Shown here: positions 1 through 7,079 of the stretch, in pieces
Numbering within the stretch: the stretch's first letter is position 1
Layout of the letters: every line of letters begins with the position of its first letter
NCBI RefSeq assembly: GCF_900635955.1
Contig: NZ_LR134201.1
Span: 3,596,001-3,660,000 of the forward strand
DNA from: Cedecea lapagei
GTDB lineage: Bacteria > Pseudomonadota > Gammaproteobacteria > Enterobacterales > Enterobacteriaceae
DNA: 64,000 nucleotides
Direction of reading: 5' to 3'
Translations under genes and position numbers: made by a program
The notes under the pieces: model-generated
Told to the model about the DNA's origin: nothing
Seen by the model: only the letters and a program-made list of their open reading frames with translations
The model's database searches: none

Positions 1-936
1 GAATCTACGCTGAAAACCGTGAAGCTAGCGTCTACCCACTACTACGACGGTCTGCCAACCGAAGGGAACGAGCACGGCCAGGCGTTCCGTGACATTCAGC
101 TTGAGCAGGAACTGCTGGAAGAGTCGCAGAAGCTTGGCCTGGGCGCACAGTTTGGCGGCAAATACTTCGCGCATGATATCCGCGTGGTTCGCCTGCCGCG
201 CCACGGCGCATCCTGCCCGATCGGCATGGGCGTCTCCTGCTCCGCAGACCGCAACATCAAGGCAAAAATCAACAAAGACGGCATCTGGATTGAGAAGCTG
301 GAAAGCAACCCGGGTAAATACATTCCGGAAGAACTGCGTCAGGCCGGTGAAGGTGAAGCGGTGAAAGTGAACCTTAACCGCCCGATGAAAGAGATCCTCG
401 CCCAGCTGTCAGACTTCCCGGTCTCCACCCGCCTGTCGCTCAGCGGCACCATCATCGTGGCGCGTGACATTGCCCACGCGAAGCTTAAAGAGCGCCTGGA
501 CAACGGCGAGCAGCTGCCGCAGTACGTGAAAGATCATCCGATCTACTACGCAGGCCCGGCTAAGACGCCTGAAGGTTATGCCTCCGGCTCCCTCGGCCCA
601 ACCACCGCAGGCCGCATGGACTCCTACGTGGATCAGCTGCAGGCCAACGGCGGCAGCATGATCATGCTCGCGAAAGGCAACCGTAGCCAGCAGGTGACGG
701 ACGCCTGCCACAAACATGGCGGCTTCTACCTCGGCAGCATCGGCGGCCCGGCAGCAGTGCTGGCGCAAAACAGCATCAAGAGCCTTGAACTGGTGGAGTA
801 CCCGGAGCTGGGTATGGAAGCCATCTGGAAGATTGAAGTGGAAGACTTCCCGGCGTTTATCCTGGTGGATGACAAAGGCAATGACTTCTTCCAGCAGATT
901 CAGAACAAACAGTGCGCAGGCTGTAACAAGCACTGA
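1..936 (+). CDS. fumA: Class I fumarate hydratase, 3' part (FumA/FumB type)
   Basis: The reading frame is open from base 1, so the 5' part lies outside the window; 311 C-terminal residues of an enzyme of about 548 are present. Class I fumarases are oxygen-sensitive [4Fe-4S] enzymes that interconvert fumarate and malate in the TCA cycle or in fumarate respiration. Visible are the segment with Cys at partial residues 72 and 80 (GASCPIGMGVSC), where the last cluster-ligand cysteine of the family is expected, and the C-terminal swivel domain ending in a Cys-rich tail (QNKQCAGCNKH). The tail resembles my recollection of FumB at least as much as FumA, so the symbol is only indicative of the FumA/FumB family. 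A terminator follows 24 bases after the stop. Confidence 0.93.
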   Translation, partial: ESTLKTVKLASTHYYDGLPTEGNEHGQAFRDIQLEQELLEESQKLGLGAQFGGKYFAHDIRVVRLPRHGASCPIGMGVSCSADRNIKAKINKDGIWIEKLESNPGKYIPEELRQAGEGEAVKVNLNRPMKEILAQLSDFPVSTRLSLSGTIIVARDIAHAKLKERLDNGEQLPQYVKDHPIYYAGPAKTPEGYASGSLGPTTAGRMDSYVDQLQANGGSMIMLAKGNRSQQVTDACHKHGGFYLGSIGGPAAVLAQNSIKSLELVEYPELGMEAIWKIEVEDFPAFILVDDKGNDFFQQIQNKQCAGCNKH

Positions 937-959
937 TTTCTCTAGATGCTGTCCACCAG

Positions 960-986
960 GCGAGCGCTCAGGCGCTCGCTTTTTTT
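960..986 (+). terminator. Rho-independent terminator after fumarase gene
   Basis: Perfect 7-bp stem gcgagcg (960-966) / cgctcgc (973-979) with a 6-base loop, followed at once by seven T (980-986). This ends the fumarase transcript and separates it from the two-component genes. Confidence 0.9.
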
Positions 987-1048
987 CGCCTGCAAGTTAC
1001 GCCATACTGAGGCACACGTTTCCACCAGACGCCAACAAAGGACTCCGC

Positions 1049-2356
1049 ATGTTAAGGATAATCAGCTGGTTACTGCTCACGCTGCTTAGCTGCGCGGGGC
1101 TGGGTGCCTGGTTTTTGCAGCAGCAATACGAAGAGAAATCTGCCGACTTTCGCATCCTTTACCGAGAAATCACGGTAAAACTCTCCCAGCACGATGCCAT
1201 CATCCCCCTGCTGCCCGATAGCCAGAGCGCCGTTGAGGTACAGCATATTCTGCCGCAGATCGTTGAGTGGCGCCGACACCACAACCCGGAGCCTCGTCTG
1301 GCAATTGTGCCGGAGGCGAATGGACGTTACTGGCTAAACCGCCCCAACCTTTCGCTGCTGATTGATTTAACCACGCTGCTCGACACGCTTGGGGAGAAAA
1401 AGATTTTCAAACACCTTGCCCTCAGCTGGAATAAGACGCTCCTTTGCGAGCAAGGTTCTGCCGCAGCAGGCTACTGGCAATGGGATAAAACGGTAGCCAG
1501 CCCGACACAGCCGTTTTTGGTCTCCGCCAGCGACAGCCCGGAGTGGGCGAAGCTGCCCTGGTGGCTTATCGTCTCTCCTGCGCTTTTCTGGGCGCTGGCG
1601 ATCTATCTGCTGACGCAATACCGGGCCAACAAACGCCGCCGGGATATTGCCGACCTGCGCGCCCGCTACGCCGAACTGACTCGCCTCAATACCATGGGCG
1701 AACTGGCGGCAGGCATGGTGCATGAGCTAAATCAGCCGCTAACCGCCATTATGAGCTACAACCAGGCGGCGGTAAGGCTGATCAAGCAGGAGAGCACGGC
1801 CCAGGTCCCCGACCTGCTGGACGCCTCCGTGCTACAGATAAAACGAATCGACGCCCTGCTCAGCCAGTTCCGCCAGAAACTCACCAGCGAACGCGCCGAG
1901 TACCAGCAGGTTGAACTTCAGCCGCTCTGGCAGCGCGTATGCAAACTGCTGGATAACGAGCTGAGCAGCGGCAAAATCCGCGCGACCAGCCGCTTTACTG
2001 ATGACCTGCCGACGCTGTTCGCCCCTCCGCTTTGGGTGGAGCAGATCCTGCATAATATCGCCAGCAACGCGATTCAGGCGCAAACCGGCGGCACAGGCTG
2101 GATACATCTCGACGCCAGGACCGAAAATAACGGCGTTGTGCTGACGCTAACCGACGGCGGGCCAGGGCTTTCTCCCGAGGCGCTGGAGCAGGTCTTTATT
2201 CCATTTTTCACTACCCGCGCACAAGGCGTCGGACTTGGAATGGCGCTCGCTGACACGCTGGTACAGCGGCTTAACGGCACGATTGAAGCCAGCAACACTC
2301 CGGGAGGCGGCGCCTGTTTCCGCCTTTGGTTCCCACTTAAGGATGAGGAGACATAA
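1049..2356 (+). CDS. Sensor histidine kinase of a two-component system
   Basis: 435-residue membrane kinase. The start at 1049 is chosen because AAGGA lies 7 bases upstream and the protein then begins with a membrane segment (about 5-23); an in-frame extension further upstream runs through the fumarase gene and is not credible. A periplasmic sensing domain of about 145 residues lies between the two membrane segments (second about 169-189). The kinase core has the H-box with phospho-acceptor His225 (GMVHELNQPL), N-box Asn340, G1 DGGPGL (369-374) and G2 GVGLGMAL (393-400). Its stop overlaps the regulator start (TAATG), so the two are translationally coupled. The stimulus cannot be read from the sequence; the layout resembles FixL/TtrS-type kinases. 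Confidence 0.9.
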   Translation: MLRIISWLLLTLLSCAGLGAWFLQQQYEEKSADFRILYREITVKLSQHDAIIPLLPDSQSAVEVQHILPQIVEWRRHHNPEPRLAIVPEANGRYWLNRPNLSLLIDLTTLLDTLGEKKIFKHLALSWNKTLLCEQGSAAAGYWQWDKTVASPTQPFLVSASDSPEWAKLPWWLIVSPALFWALAIYLLTQYRANKRRRDIADLRARYAELTRLNTMGELAAGMVHELNQPLTAIMSYNQAAVRLIKQESTAQVPDLLDASVLQIKRIDALLSQFRQKLTSERAEYQQVELQPLWQRVCKLLDNELSSGKIRATSRFTDDLPTLFAPPLWVEQILHNIASNAIQAQTGGTGWIHLDARTENNGVVLTLTDGGPGLSPEALEQVFIPFFTTRAQGVGLGMALADTLVQRLNGTIEASNTPGGGACFRLWFPLKDEET

Positions 2357-2973
2357 TGGAGCCGCGTATCTGGCTTATTGATGACGACGCCGCCATTCGC
2401 GACTCGCTAAGCCTCCTGCTTTCTACCGTCGGCTGGCAGGCTCACGCCTTTGAGAGCGCCCAGGCCTTTCAGCAACATGCAGGTGACCTCAGCCAGCTCG
2501 ATGGCTGCATGCTGCTCGATATCCGAATGCCGGGTAAAACCGGGCTAACGCTGCTTGAAGAGTGGACGCAGCGAGGGTTAACGCTGCCGGTGATCATCAT
2601 GACCGGGCACGGCAATATCGACCTTTGTCGTCGGGCCTTTAAGAACGGTGCCTTTGAGTTTCTGACCAAACCCGTTGATGCCGACCAGCTGTTCGAGGTC
2701 GTTGGCGCTGCGATGGAAAAGCAAAAAGCGCAGCTGGAGGCACGGCAGAAATGGCAGCCGCTGCAGGAGAAGCTGGCGACGCTTACCGTACGCGAAAAAG
2801 AGATGCTGGAGCAGCTGCTCCAGGGGTACTCCAGCAAGGAAATTGCCCGGCAGTGCTCCCTCTCGCCCCGCACCGTTGAGGCTCACCGCGCCAATATATT
2901 CACAAAACTGGAAGTGAACTCTCTGCCTAAGCTGCTAAAAACCTACGGCGATATCGCCAGAGAGCCTAAGTAA
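2356..2973 (+). CDS. FixJ/NarL-type response regulator
   Basis: 205 residues: receiver domain (about 1-120) with the acidic pocket Asp9-Asp11 and phospho-acceptor Asp55 (LLDIRMPG), then a LuxR-type helix-turn-helix (about 138-200, LTVREKEMLEQLLQGYSSKE). It is the cognate partner of the kinase it overlaps by one base. A likely target is the GlcG-like/outer-membrane protein pair that starts about 90 bases downstream, but that is inferred from position only. The family is certain; the pathway is not. Confidence 0.9.
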   Translation: MEPRIWLIDDDAAIRDSLSLLLSTVGWQAHAFESAQAFQQHAGDLSQLDGCMLLDIRMPGKTGLTLLEEWTQRGLTLPVIIMTGHGNIDLCRRAFKNGAFEFLTKPVDADQLFEVVGAAMEKQKAQLEARQKWQPLQEKLATLTVREKEMLEQLLQGYSSKEIARQCSLSPRTVEAHRANIFTKLEVNSLPKLLKTYGDIAREPK

Positions 2974-3065
2974 AACTACCTGGAAAGTTAGGTATTCGCG
3001 CCAATTTTCCGCTATTCCCTCGTTTCATAGTATTGCCCCATAGCAAACTACTCTGGAGCAATATC

Positions 3066-3563
3066 ATGAAACGTCTTCTGTTAAGCGCCCTGCTGCTGGG
3101 CGGCTTCGTCTCCACTGCCAGCGCCGCCACCGGCGTGCTGAGCCAGAAAAACCTCTCCCTTGAGCTCGCTGATAAGCTGGCGCAAAGCGTCCTTCAGGTT
3201 TGCGCCAAAGATAACTACAACGTGGCGGTCACCGTGGTCGACCGCGCCGGCACGCCGCTGGTAATGAAGCGCATGGATAACGCCGGGCCGCACACCGTGG
3301 AAGCCAGCCGCATGAAGGCCTACACCTCGCTGACCACCAAAAACCCAACCGACAACGTGATGAAAGGATCGCAGTCCAACGCGGGTGCAGCAAATATGCG
3401 TGATATTCCTGGCTTCCTGCTGCTGGCAGGCGGCGTGCCGGTGAAGTCCGGTGAACAGGTGATTGGCGCTGTCGGCGTGGGTGGCGCACCGGGCGGCCAT
3501 CTGGATCAAGCTTGCGCGCTGGAAGGGTTGAAAAGCATTGATAAAGAGCTGAACGCGGAATAA
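3066..3563 (+). CDS. Secreted GlcG/HbpS-like protein
   Basis: 165 residues with a signal peptide (about 1-22, ending ASA-A). The rest matches the GlcG/HbpS (DUF336) fold: VTVVDRAGTPLVMKRMDNA, the conserved Met/Lys/Ala run, and the Gly-rich loop GAVGVGGAPGG near the C-terminus. In Streptomyces HbpS binds heme and signals to a two-component system; the gene lying next to one here is suggestive, but a sensor-partner role is inference. Start chosen at 3066 because GGAG lies 8 bases upstream and the signal peptide begins there. The next gene follows after 18 bases, so the two probably form one transcript. Confidence 0.8.
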   Translation: MKRLLLSALLLGGFVSTASAATGVLSQKNLSLELADKLAQSVLQVCAKDNYNVAVTVVDRAGTPLVMKRMDNAGPHTVEASRMKAYTSLTTKNPTDNVMKGSQSNAGAANMRDIPGFLLLAGGVPVKSGEQVIGAVGVGGAPGGHLDQACALEGLKSIDKELNAE

Positions 3564-3581
3564 CACAACAAGGAGCAGGAC

Positions 3582-4265
3582 ATGCATCACAAGACAGGTT
3601 TACTGGCGCTGGCACTTTTGCTGAGCGCGGGTCACGCCGCTGCGGCCACCAGCGATGAAGGCTATTACGCTTCGGCAAAATACGTACACAGCGAACAGCG
3701 CGCCAGCGACCAGGACACCAGCAGCCGCCCCGGCGTCGGCCAGTTTGTTGACGGCAAAGAAAAAGACAGGCTCGGCGGCGCTTCTCTGGCGGCGGGTTAC
3801 CAGTACGGTAACGGCTGGCGTACCGAAGGAGAATACACCTTCCGCCAGAAAACAGAGTTTACCAGCGGCTCTACCGCATTCCCGACAAGCTTCAACCACC
3901 TGAAGCTGAACACCGAACGTTTGATGCTTAACGTTTATCGCGACTACGATCTCGGCTACGGCGTGTCGCTGTTTGGCACCGCGGGCGTGGGCATTGCAAA
4001 AGTAAAAGCCGGCGGCTGGCAGGGTAACACCGCGCGTGAGTATGCCGACAGCACGCAAAACAACCTCGCTTATTCTCTGGGCGCGGGCATTAGCTACTCG
4101 CCAGTCGACCGCCTGAGCATCGATATCGGCTACCGCTATGTCGATATGGGAAAAGTGGAAAGCGGCTATAACACCTTTGGCAACGTGCGCGGCCTGAAGG
4201 ACGAGCAGATGAAGGCTCGTCTGGCCTCCAGCGAATTCACCCTTGGCACTCGCTACCTGTTCTAA
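3582..4265 (+). CDS. Small outer-membrane beta-barrel protein
   Basis: 227 residues with a signal peptide (about 1-21, AHAAAA) followed by alternating amphipathic strands and a C-terminal Tyr-Leu-Phe, the terminal Phe expected for Bam-dependent barrels. Size fits an 8-stranded Opa/OmpX-like barrel: strand-like segments YYASAKYVHS, LGGASLAAGYQY, FTLGTRYLF. Co-directional with the GlcG-like gene 18 bases upstream, RBS AAGGAG. Closed by a strong terminator. Function not recognisable beyond the fold. Confidence 0.82.
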   Translation: MHHKTGLLALALLLSAGHAAAATSDEGYYASAKYVHSEQRASDQDTSSRPGVGQFVDGKEKDRLGGASLAAGYQYGNGWRTEGEYTFRQKTEFTSGSTAFPTSFNHLKLNTERLMLNVYRDYDLGYGVSLFGTAGVGIAKVKAGGWQGNTAREYADSTQNNLAYSLGAGISYSPVDRLSIDIGYRYVDMGKVESGYNTFGNVRGLKDEQMKARLASSEFTLGTRYLF

Positions 4266-4272
4266 GCATTAA

Positions 4273-4295
4273 GGCGGCCAACGGGCCGCCCTTTT
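4273..4295 (+). terminator. Terminator between outer-membrane protein gene and zinT
   Basis: 7-bp perfect stem ggcggcc (4273-4279) / ggccgcc (4284-4290) with loop AACG, then C and four T. It sits between two convergent genes and may serve both. Confidence 0.8.
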
Positions 4296-4301
4296 ACTTT
4301 G

Positions 4302-4940
4302 TTAGTGATGCAGCATCTCGTCAACAACCTGAGCTTTGGTCATGTTGTATGGGTAAAATGTTGGCCAGTTATCCATCTCTTTCAGCAGGGCATCCTGAGA
4401 TTCGCTGCCCATAAAGATATGGAAGTGCTGAGACTGGCGCGGGGCGATAACGTGGTCGCTAAACTGCACGAACTTCGGCGCTTTTGACTGCGCGTCTTTG
4501 CATTCAAACAGATAGCGAACGCCCTTCTTTCCCGAGGTGTAGGTCAGGATTTTGTGTCCCGCATAGTCGTAGCGGCAGCGCTGGACCTCTTTGCCAACGT
4601 GAAACTCAATCACATTATTTTCAATGCCGATGGTTTCAACGTTTGTCGCATAGCCCTTCTGATAATATGCCCGGTACTCTTCCAGGCTTTTACCGCTTTT
4701 TTTGGCTTTTTTCTCAAGCACCGGATCCAGATCGCCGCTCAACAGATAGGGATTGACCGACTGCCAGACGCCATCCCAGTCGGAAAGCGCACGATCTTTC
4801 ACGTTCACGTCGTCAAAGATCCCTTCACTCGCCTTTTGCTCCACTTCCGTCAGCGGTTTGCCGTGATGATGGCCGTGCGCCAGCGCCTGATGCCCCGCCA
4901 GCAAAACGCCCATCCCCAGAATAAATGCCGATTTCTTCAT
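4302..4940 (-). CDS. zinT: Periplasmic zinc-binding protein ZinT
   Basis: 212 residues, homologous throughout to Escherichia coli ZinT (YodA): signal peptide (about 1-21), then the His-rich metal loop HGHHHGKPLTEVEQKA, SDWDGVWQSV, the calycin body SGKKGVRYLFECKD and the metal-site motif SQHFHIFMG. ZinT binds Zn(II) (also Cd) in the periplasm under zinc starvation and feeds the ZnuABC importer. Start at 4940 gives a clean signal peptide; two earlier in-frame Met codons exist. A Zur-type operator lies just upstream, matching the known regulation of the family. Confidence 0.95.
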   Translation of the reverse strand: MKKSAFILGMGVLLAGHQALAHGHHHGKPLTEVEQKASEGIFDDVNVKDRALSDWDGVWQSVNPYLLSGDLDPVLEKKAKKSGKSLEEYRAYYQKGYATNVETIGIENNVIEFHVGKEVQRCRYDYAGHKILTYTSGKKGVRYLFECKDAQSKAPKFVQFSDHVIAPRQSQHFHIFMGSESQDALLKEMDNWPTFYPYNMTKAQVVDEMLHH

Positions 4941-4984
4941 AATCATCATGTTCCCCTTGTGTATTCCTTACACGAAAAGGCAAC

Positions 4985-4997
4985 GTTATAACATAAC
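4985..4997 (-). promoter_or_regulatory. Zur operator of zinT
   Basis: Perfect 5-3-5 palindrome GTTAT-AAC-ATAAC, about 45 bases upstream of the zinT start. It matches the GTTATAATATAAC core of enterobacterial Zur boxes, so zinT is expected to be de-repressed when zinc is scarce. Confidence 0.8.
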
Positions 4998-5337
4998 AAA
5001 TAATGAAATCAACCGCAGGATGCTATCCTGGTCATGGGTCAAACCATCCCATCAACGCCACCAGCAGGGTATCCGGCATTCATCAGCAGAAAGGTAACCG
5101 CACAGTGAGTAACAAAGAGTAATGTATGAGGAGCTTCTTCAGCTATTTTTCCAAGCGTAACCTCAGGCTCTGTTTGGCGGAATCGCTGCCTGGGTCGCAG
5201 CCATACTCCTTAAATTCAAACGTTAACGCATCCTACGCTTCCATTAGGCTCTGCCTTAGAAAGGGAAATATCCTATGCTAAGCCTGTTTTTATACTGGTA
5301 AGGAACCTTGAAAAATTCACCTTTCTTATAAAGGAAA
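4998..5337. other. Intergenic, possible small-gene remnant
   Basis: About 340 bases without an intact gene. On the plus strand, from the ATG at about 5124, a frame would encode a short amphipathic start, an in-frame stop, and then a membrane-like end (ALFGGIAAWVAAILLKFKR) closed by a stop. This could be a decayed small membrane protein, but it is too short to assign. Confidence 0.25.
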
Positions 5338-5868
5338 TCATGGAGTTAACTTAAAAGGAACCCCCAAATCCCAGCGGCTTTGCCAGTGGGCGACATACTG
5401 ACTGGCGATGTCCGGCATATTGCTTAGCACCACCACGTTTTCGCTGTTTTCGGTTTCCGCAGAGGGCGCGTAATTAAACGACCCAGTTTCAACGGTTTGC
5501 TCATCGACGATAATCGTTTTGTCATGCTGAATATGATAGTGCCCGTCGATGCGAAGCTGGACGCCGTTTGAGGCGGCAAAGCTCATCGCTTTCAGGCTGG
5601 CCTTGTTCTGATTGCGCTTTTTATCCACCACCACGCGCACCTCAACACCTCGCTTTTCCGCATCCACCAGAGCCTGAGCAATATCCGGGGCCTGGAAAGA
5701 GTAGGCTATCATGCGGATAGACTTGTGCGCCCCGTCGATAACCTGCAGCACCAGCGTCCGAGTCGAGCCTTCCGGCGAAAAACCAACCTGAACGTTCGGT
5801 GTGGCAATGGCCGCTGCGGGCAGGCTAAGTGCGGCAAGTAAAAAAGCAGACCGAAGACCTGATTTCAT
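5338..5868 (-). CDS. Secreted phospholipase D-family (HKD) protein, Nuc-like
   Basis: 176 residues. A signal peptide (about 1-22, ending AIATP) precedes a single PLD half-domain: VQVGFSPEG start, the HxKxxxxD signature His115-Lys117-Asp122 (HDKTIIVD), then GSFNYAPSAETENSEN. Single-HKD proteins of this length are dimeric, like the Salmonella Nuc endonuclease, and cut phosphodiesters of DNA or lipids in the periplasm. Start 5868 gives the signal peptide; a longer in-frame form would overlap the GNAT gene. It follows that gene by 5 bases, so they share a transcript. The substrate is not decidable here. Confidence 0.85.
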   Translation of the reverse strand: MKSGLRSAFLLAALSLPAAAIATPNVQVGFSPEGSTRTLVLQVIDGAHKSIRMIAYSFQAPDIAQALVDAEKRGVEVRVVVDKKRNQNKASLKAMSFAASNGVQLRIDGHYHIQHDKTIIVDEQTVETGSFNYAPSAETENSENVVVLSNMPDIASQYVAHWQSRWDLGVPFKLTP

Positions 5869-5873
5869 CGCGT

Positions 5874-6386
5874 TTAGAGACTCTTTCCGAGAATATGCAG
5901 AGTGCTGGTTTGCGTCGCGCTGGAAAACGTTTCGCTTGTTAAGTGGCTCATGCCAAGGGACTGGTAAAAACGTCTTGCGCCATCGTTGCCCTCCAGCACT
6001 TCCAGCCACAGGTAATTCTGCTCTCGTTTCTGCGCCAGTTGAAGGAGTTCTTCAAAAAGCAGCAGGCCATAGTTTTTGCCTGTCTCACCGGGGGAAAGGT
6101 AGAGCTTGTTAAGCAAAGCACCGGAAAACGAATGTTCCGGAACCGGGCGGTTCCAGCTGATTTTGGCAAACCCTACGGGCCTTTCAGCCTCGGCAATAAA
6201 CCAGCTGACCACAGGATCCGCAAGGCTTTCTTCCAGCGTATGCAGAGCGTACTCGTGTTCAATAAAGGCCTGAAGTTCATCGGCTGAAACCCAAAACCGT
6301 TCAAAGTGATAACGATAGCTTCTGCTCCCCAGGGCCGACAAAAGAGGCGCATCTTGCAGCGTTGCTGCACGGATTTTCAGGCTCAT
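5874..6386 (-). CDS. GNAT-family N-acetyltransferase
   Basis: 170 residues (an in-frame GTG at 6395 would add three). The GNAT core is visible: N-terminal IRAATLQDAPLLSAL, the beta4 strand ending in NKLYLSP, a degenerate acetyl-CoA P-loop at GETGKNYGLLLFEELL, and beta5-alpha4 LWLEVLEGNDGARRFYQSLG. Such enzymes transfer acetyl from acetyl-CoA to an amine; the substrate is unknown. Upstream of and nearly abutting the PLD-family gene. Confidence 0.85.
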   Translation of the reverse strand: MSLKIRAATLQDAPLLSALGSRSYRYHFERFWVSADELQAFIEHEYALHTLEESLADPVVSWFIAEAERPVGFAKISWNRPVPEHSFSGALLNKLYLSPGETGKNYGLLLFEELLQLAQKREQNYLWLEVLEGNDGARRFYQSLGMSHLTSETFSSATQTSTLHILGKSL

Positions 6387-6453
6387 AGCATTCACTCAAG
6401 GGTAAGGTTCTCAAAAAGAATATGGCAGGTTAACTCATCATGGAAATATAAGT

Positions 6454-7020
6454 TCAGATCATATGATCTAATAACTTAACTTTAAAATAGAGCTCAACAA
6501 AGCTTTTGACCTGCAGTTTACGCATCGCTGAACGCTTATGCAGGCTAATCTGCCGAATGGTCATGTTGAGGGAGGATGAAATCATGGAAGGTTTGTAGCC
6601 TTTCAGTAAGAAACGAATGACGTTCACCTCATCACAGTCTAAGCGGATGTACGGGCAAGAGGGGACGATACGCTGCCTTTTGGGATTCAGCACTCTCTCA
6701 ATCGCCGAATTGATCTTCCCGCTGATGGTATAACAATCGTCGCTTAGCGAAATAAAATAAATTTCTTCTCTAAACCAGATATCCTGGAGAAACGTCCTCG
6801 CCCTGTCAGAACAAAACATAATTGAAGGCGATAAGACGTTATGTTGGAACGCGCTTTTGTAGAGCGCCTGGGCATTATTATCCGTAAAAATAAAAAAGGG
6901 GATAAAACGCTGCCCGGCGACCCAAATACCCCATTCGGTATAATCAAGATGCATCCTTTCTAATAACGCCAGTAACCCATGCAGATAAAAACATTCCTTT
7001 GCAACAATTTTCATATCCAT
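6454..7020 (-). CDS. Orphan LuxR-type regulator downstream of autotransporter
   Basis: 188 residues. The C-terminal third has a LuxR/NarL helix-turn-helix (DEVNVIRFLLKGYKPSMIS... RQISLHKRSAMRKLQVKS); the N-terminal part is a receiver-like fold without a recognisable phospho-acceptor set, as in fimbria- and curli-associated orphan regulators. Start at 7020 is the first Met after a non-coding-looking extension into the hairpin. It lies 60 bases downstream of the autotransporter on the same strand, past a 13-bp hairpin, so it may be read by attenuated read-through. Low GC compared with its neighbours to the left. Confidence 0.75.
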   Translation of the reverse strand: MDMKIVAKECFYLHGLLALLERMHLDYTEWGIWVAGQRFIPFFIFTDNNAQALYKSAFQHNVLSPSIMFCSDRARTFLQDIWFREEIYFISLSDDCYTISGKINSAIERVLNPKRQRIVPSCPYIRLDCDEVNVIRFLLKGYKPSMISSSLNMTIRQISLHKRSAMRKLQVKSFVELYFKVKLLDHMI

Positions 7021-7042
7021 CGTCACCTCAGCCCTGAGAAGC

Positions 7043-7072
7043 AGTGCGGGCAGGCGTGTGCCTGCCCGCACT
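7043..7072 (-). terminator. Long hairpin after autotransporter stop
   Basis: Perfect 13-bp inverted repeat agtgcgggcaggc / gcctgcccgcact around a 4-base loop, 8 bases beyond the autotransporter stop. No T-run follows on either strand, so it is either a Rho-assisted end, a 3' mRNA stabiliser or an attenuator before the downstream regulator. Confidence 0.6.
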
Positions 7073-7079
7073 TAAGAGC

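Noticed and set aside
716..1048. N-terminal extension of the sensor kinase into the fumarase gene
   Set aside because: It runs antisense-free through a coding gene and a terminator in another frame; the internal ATG at 1049 has a good RBS and begins a membrane segment.
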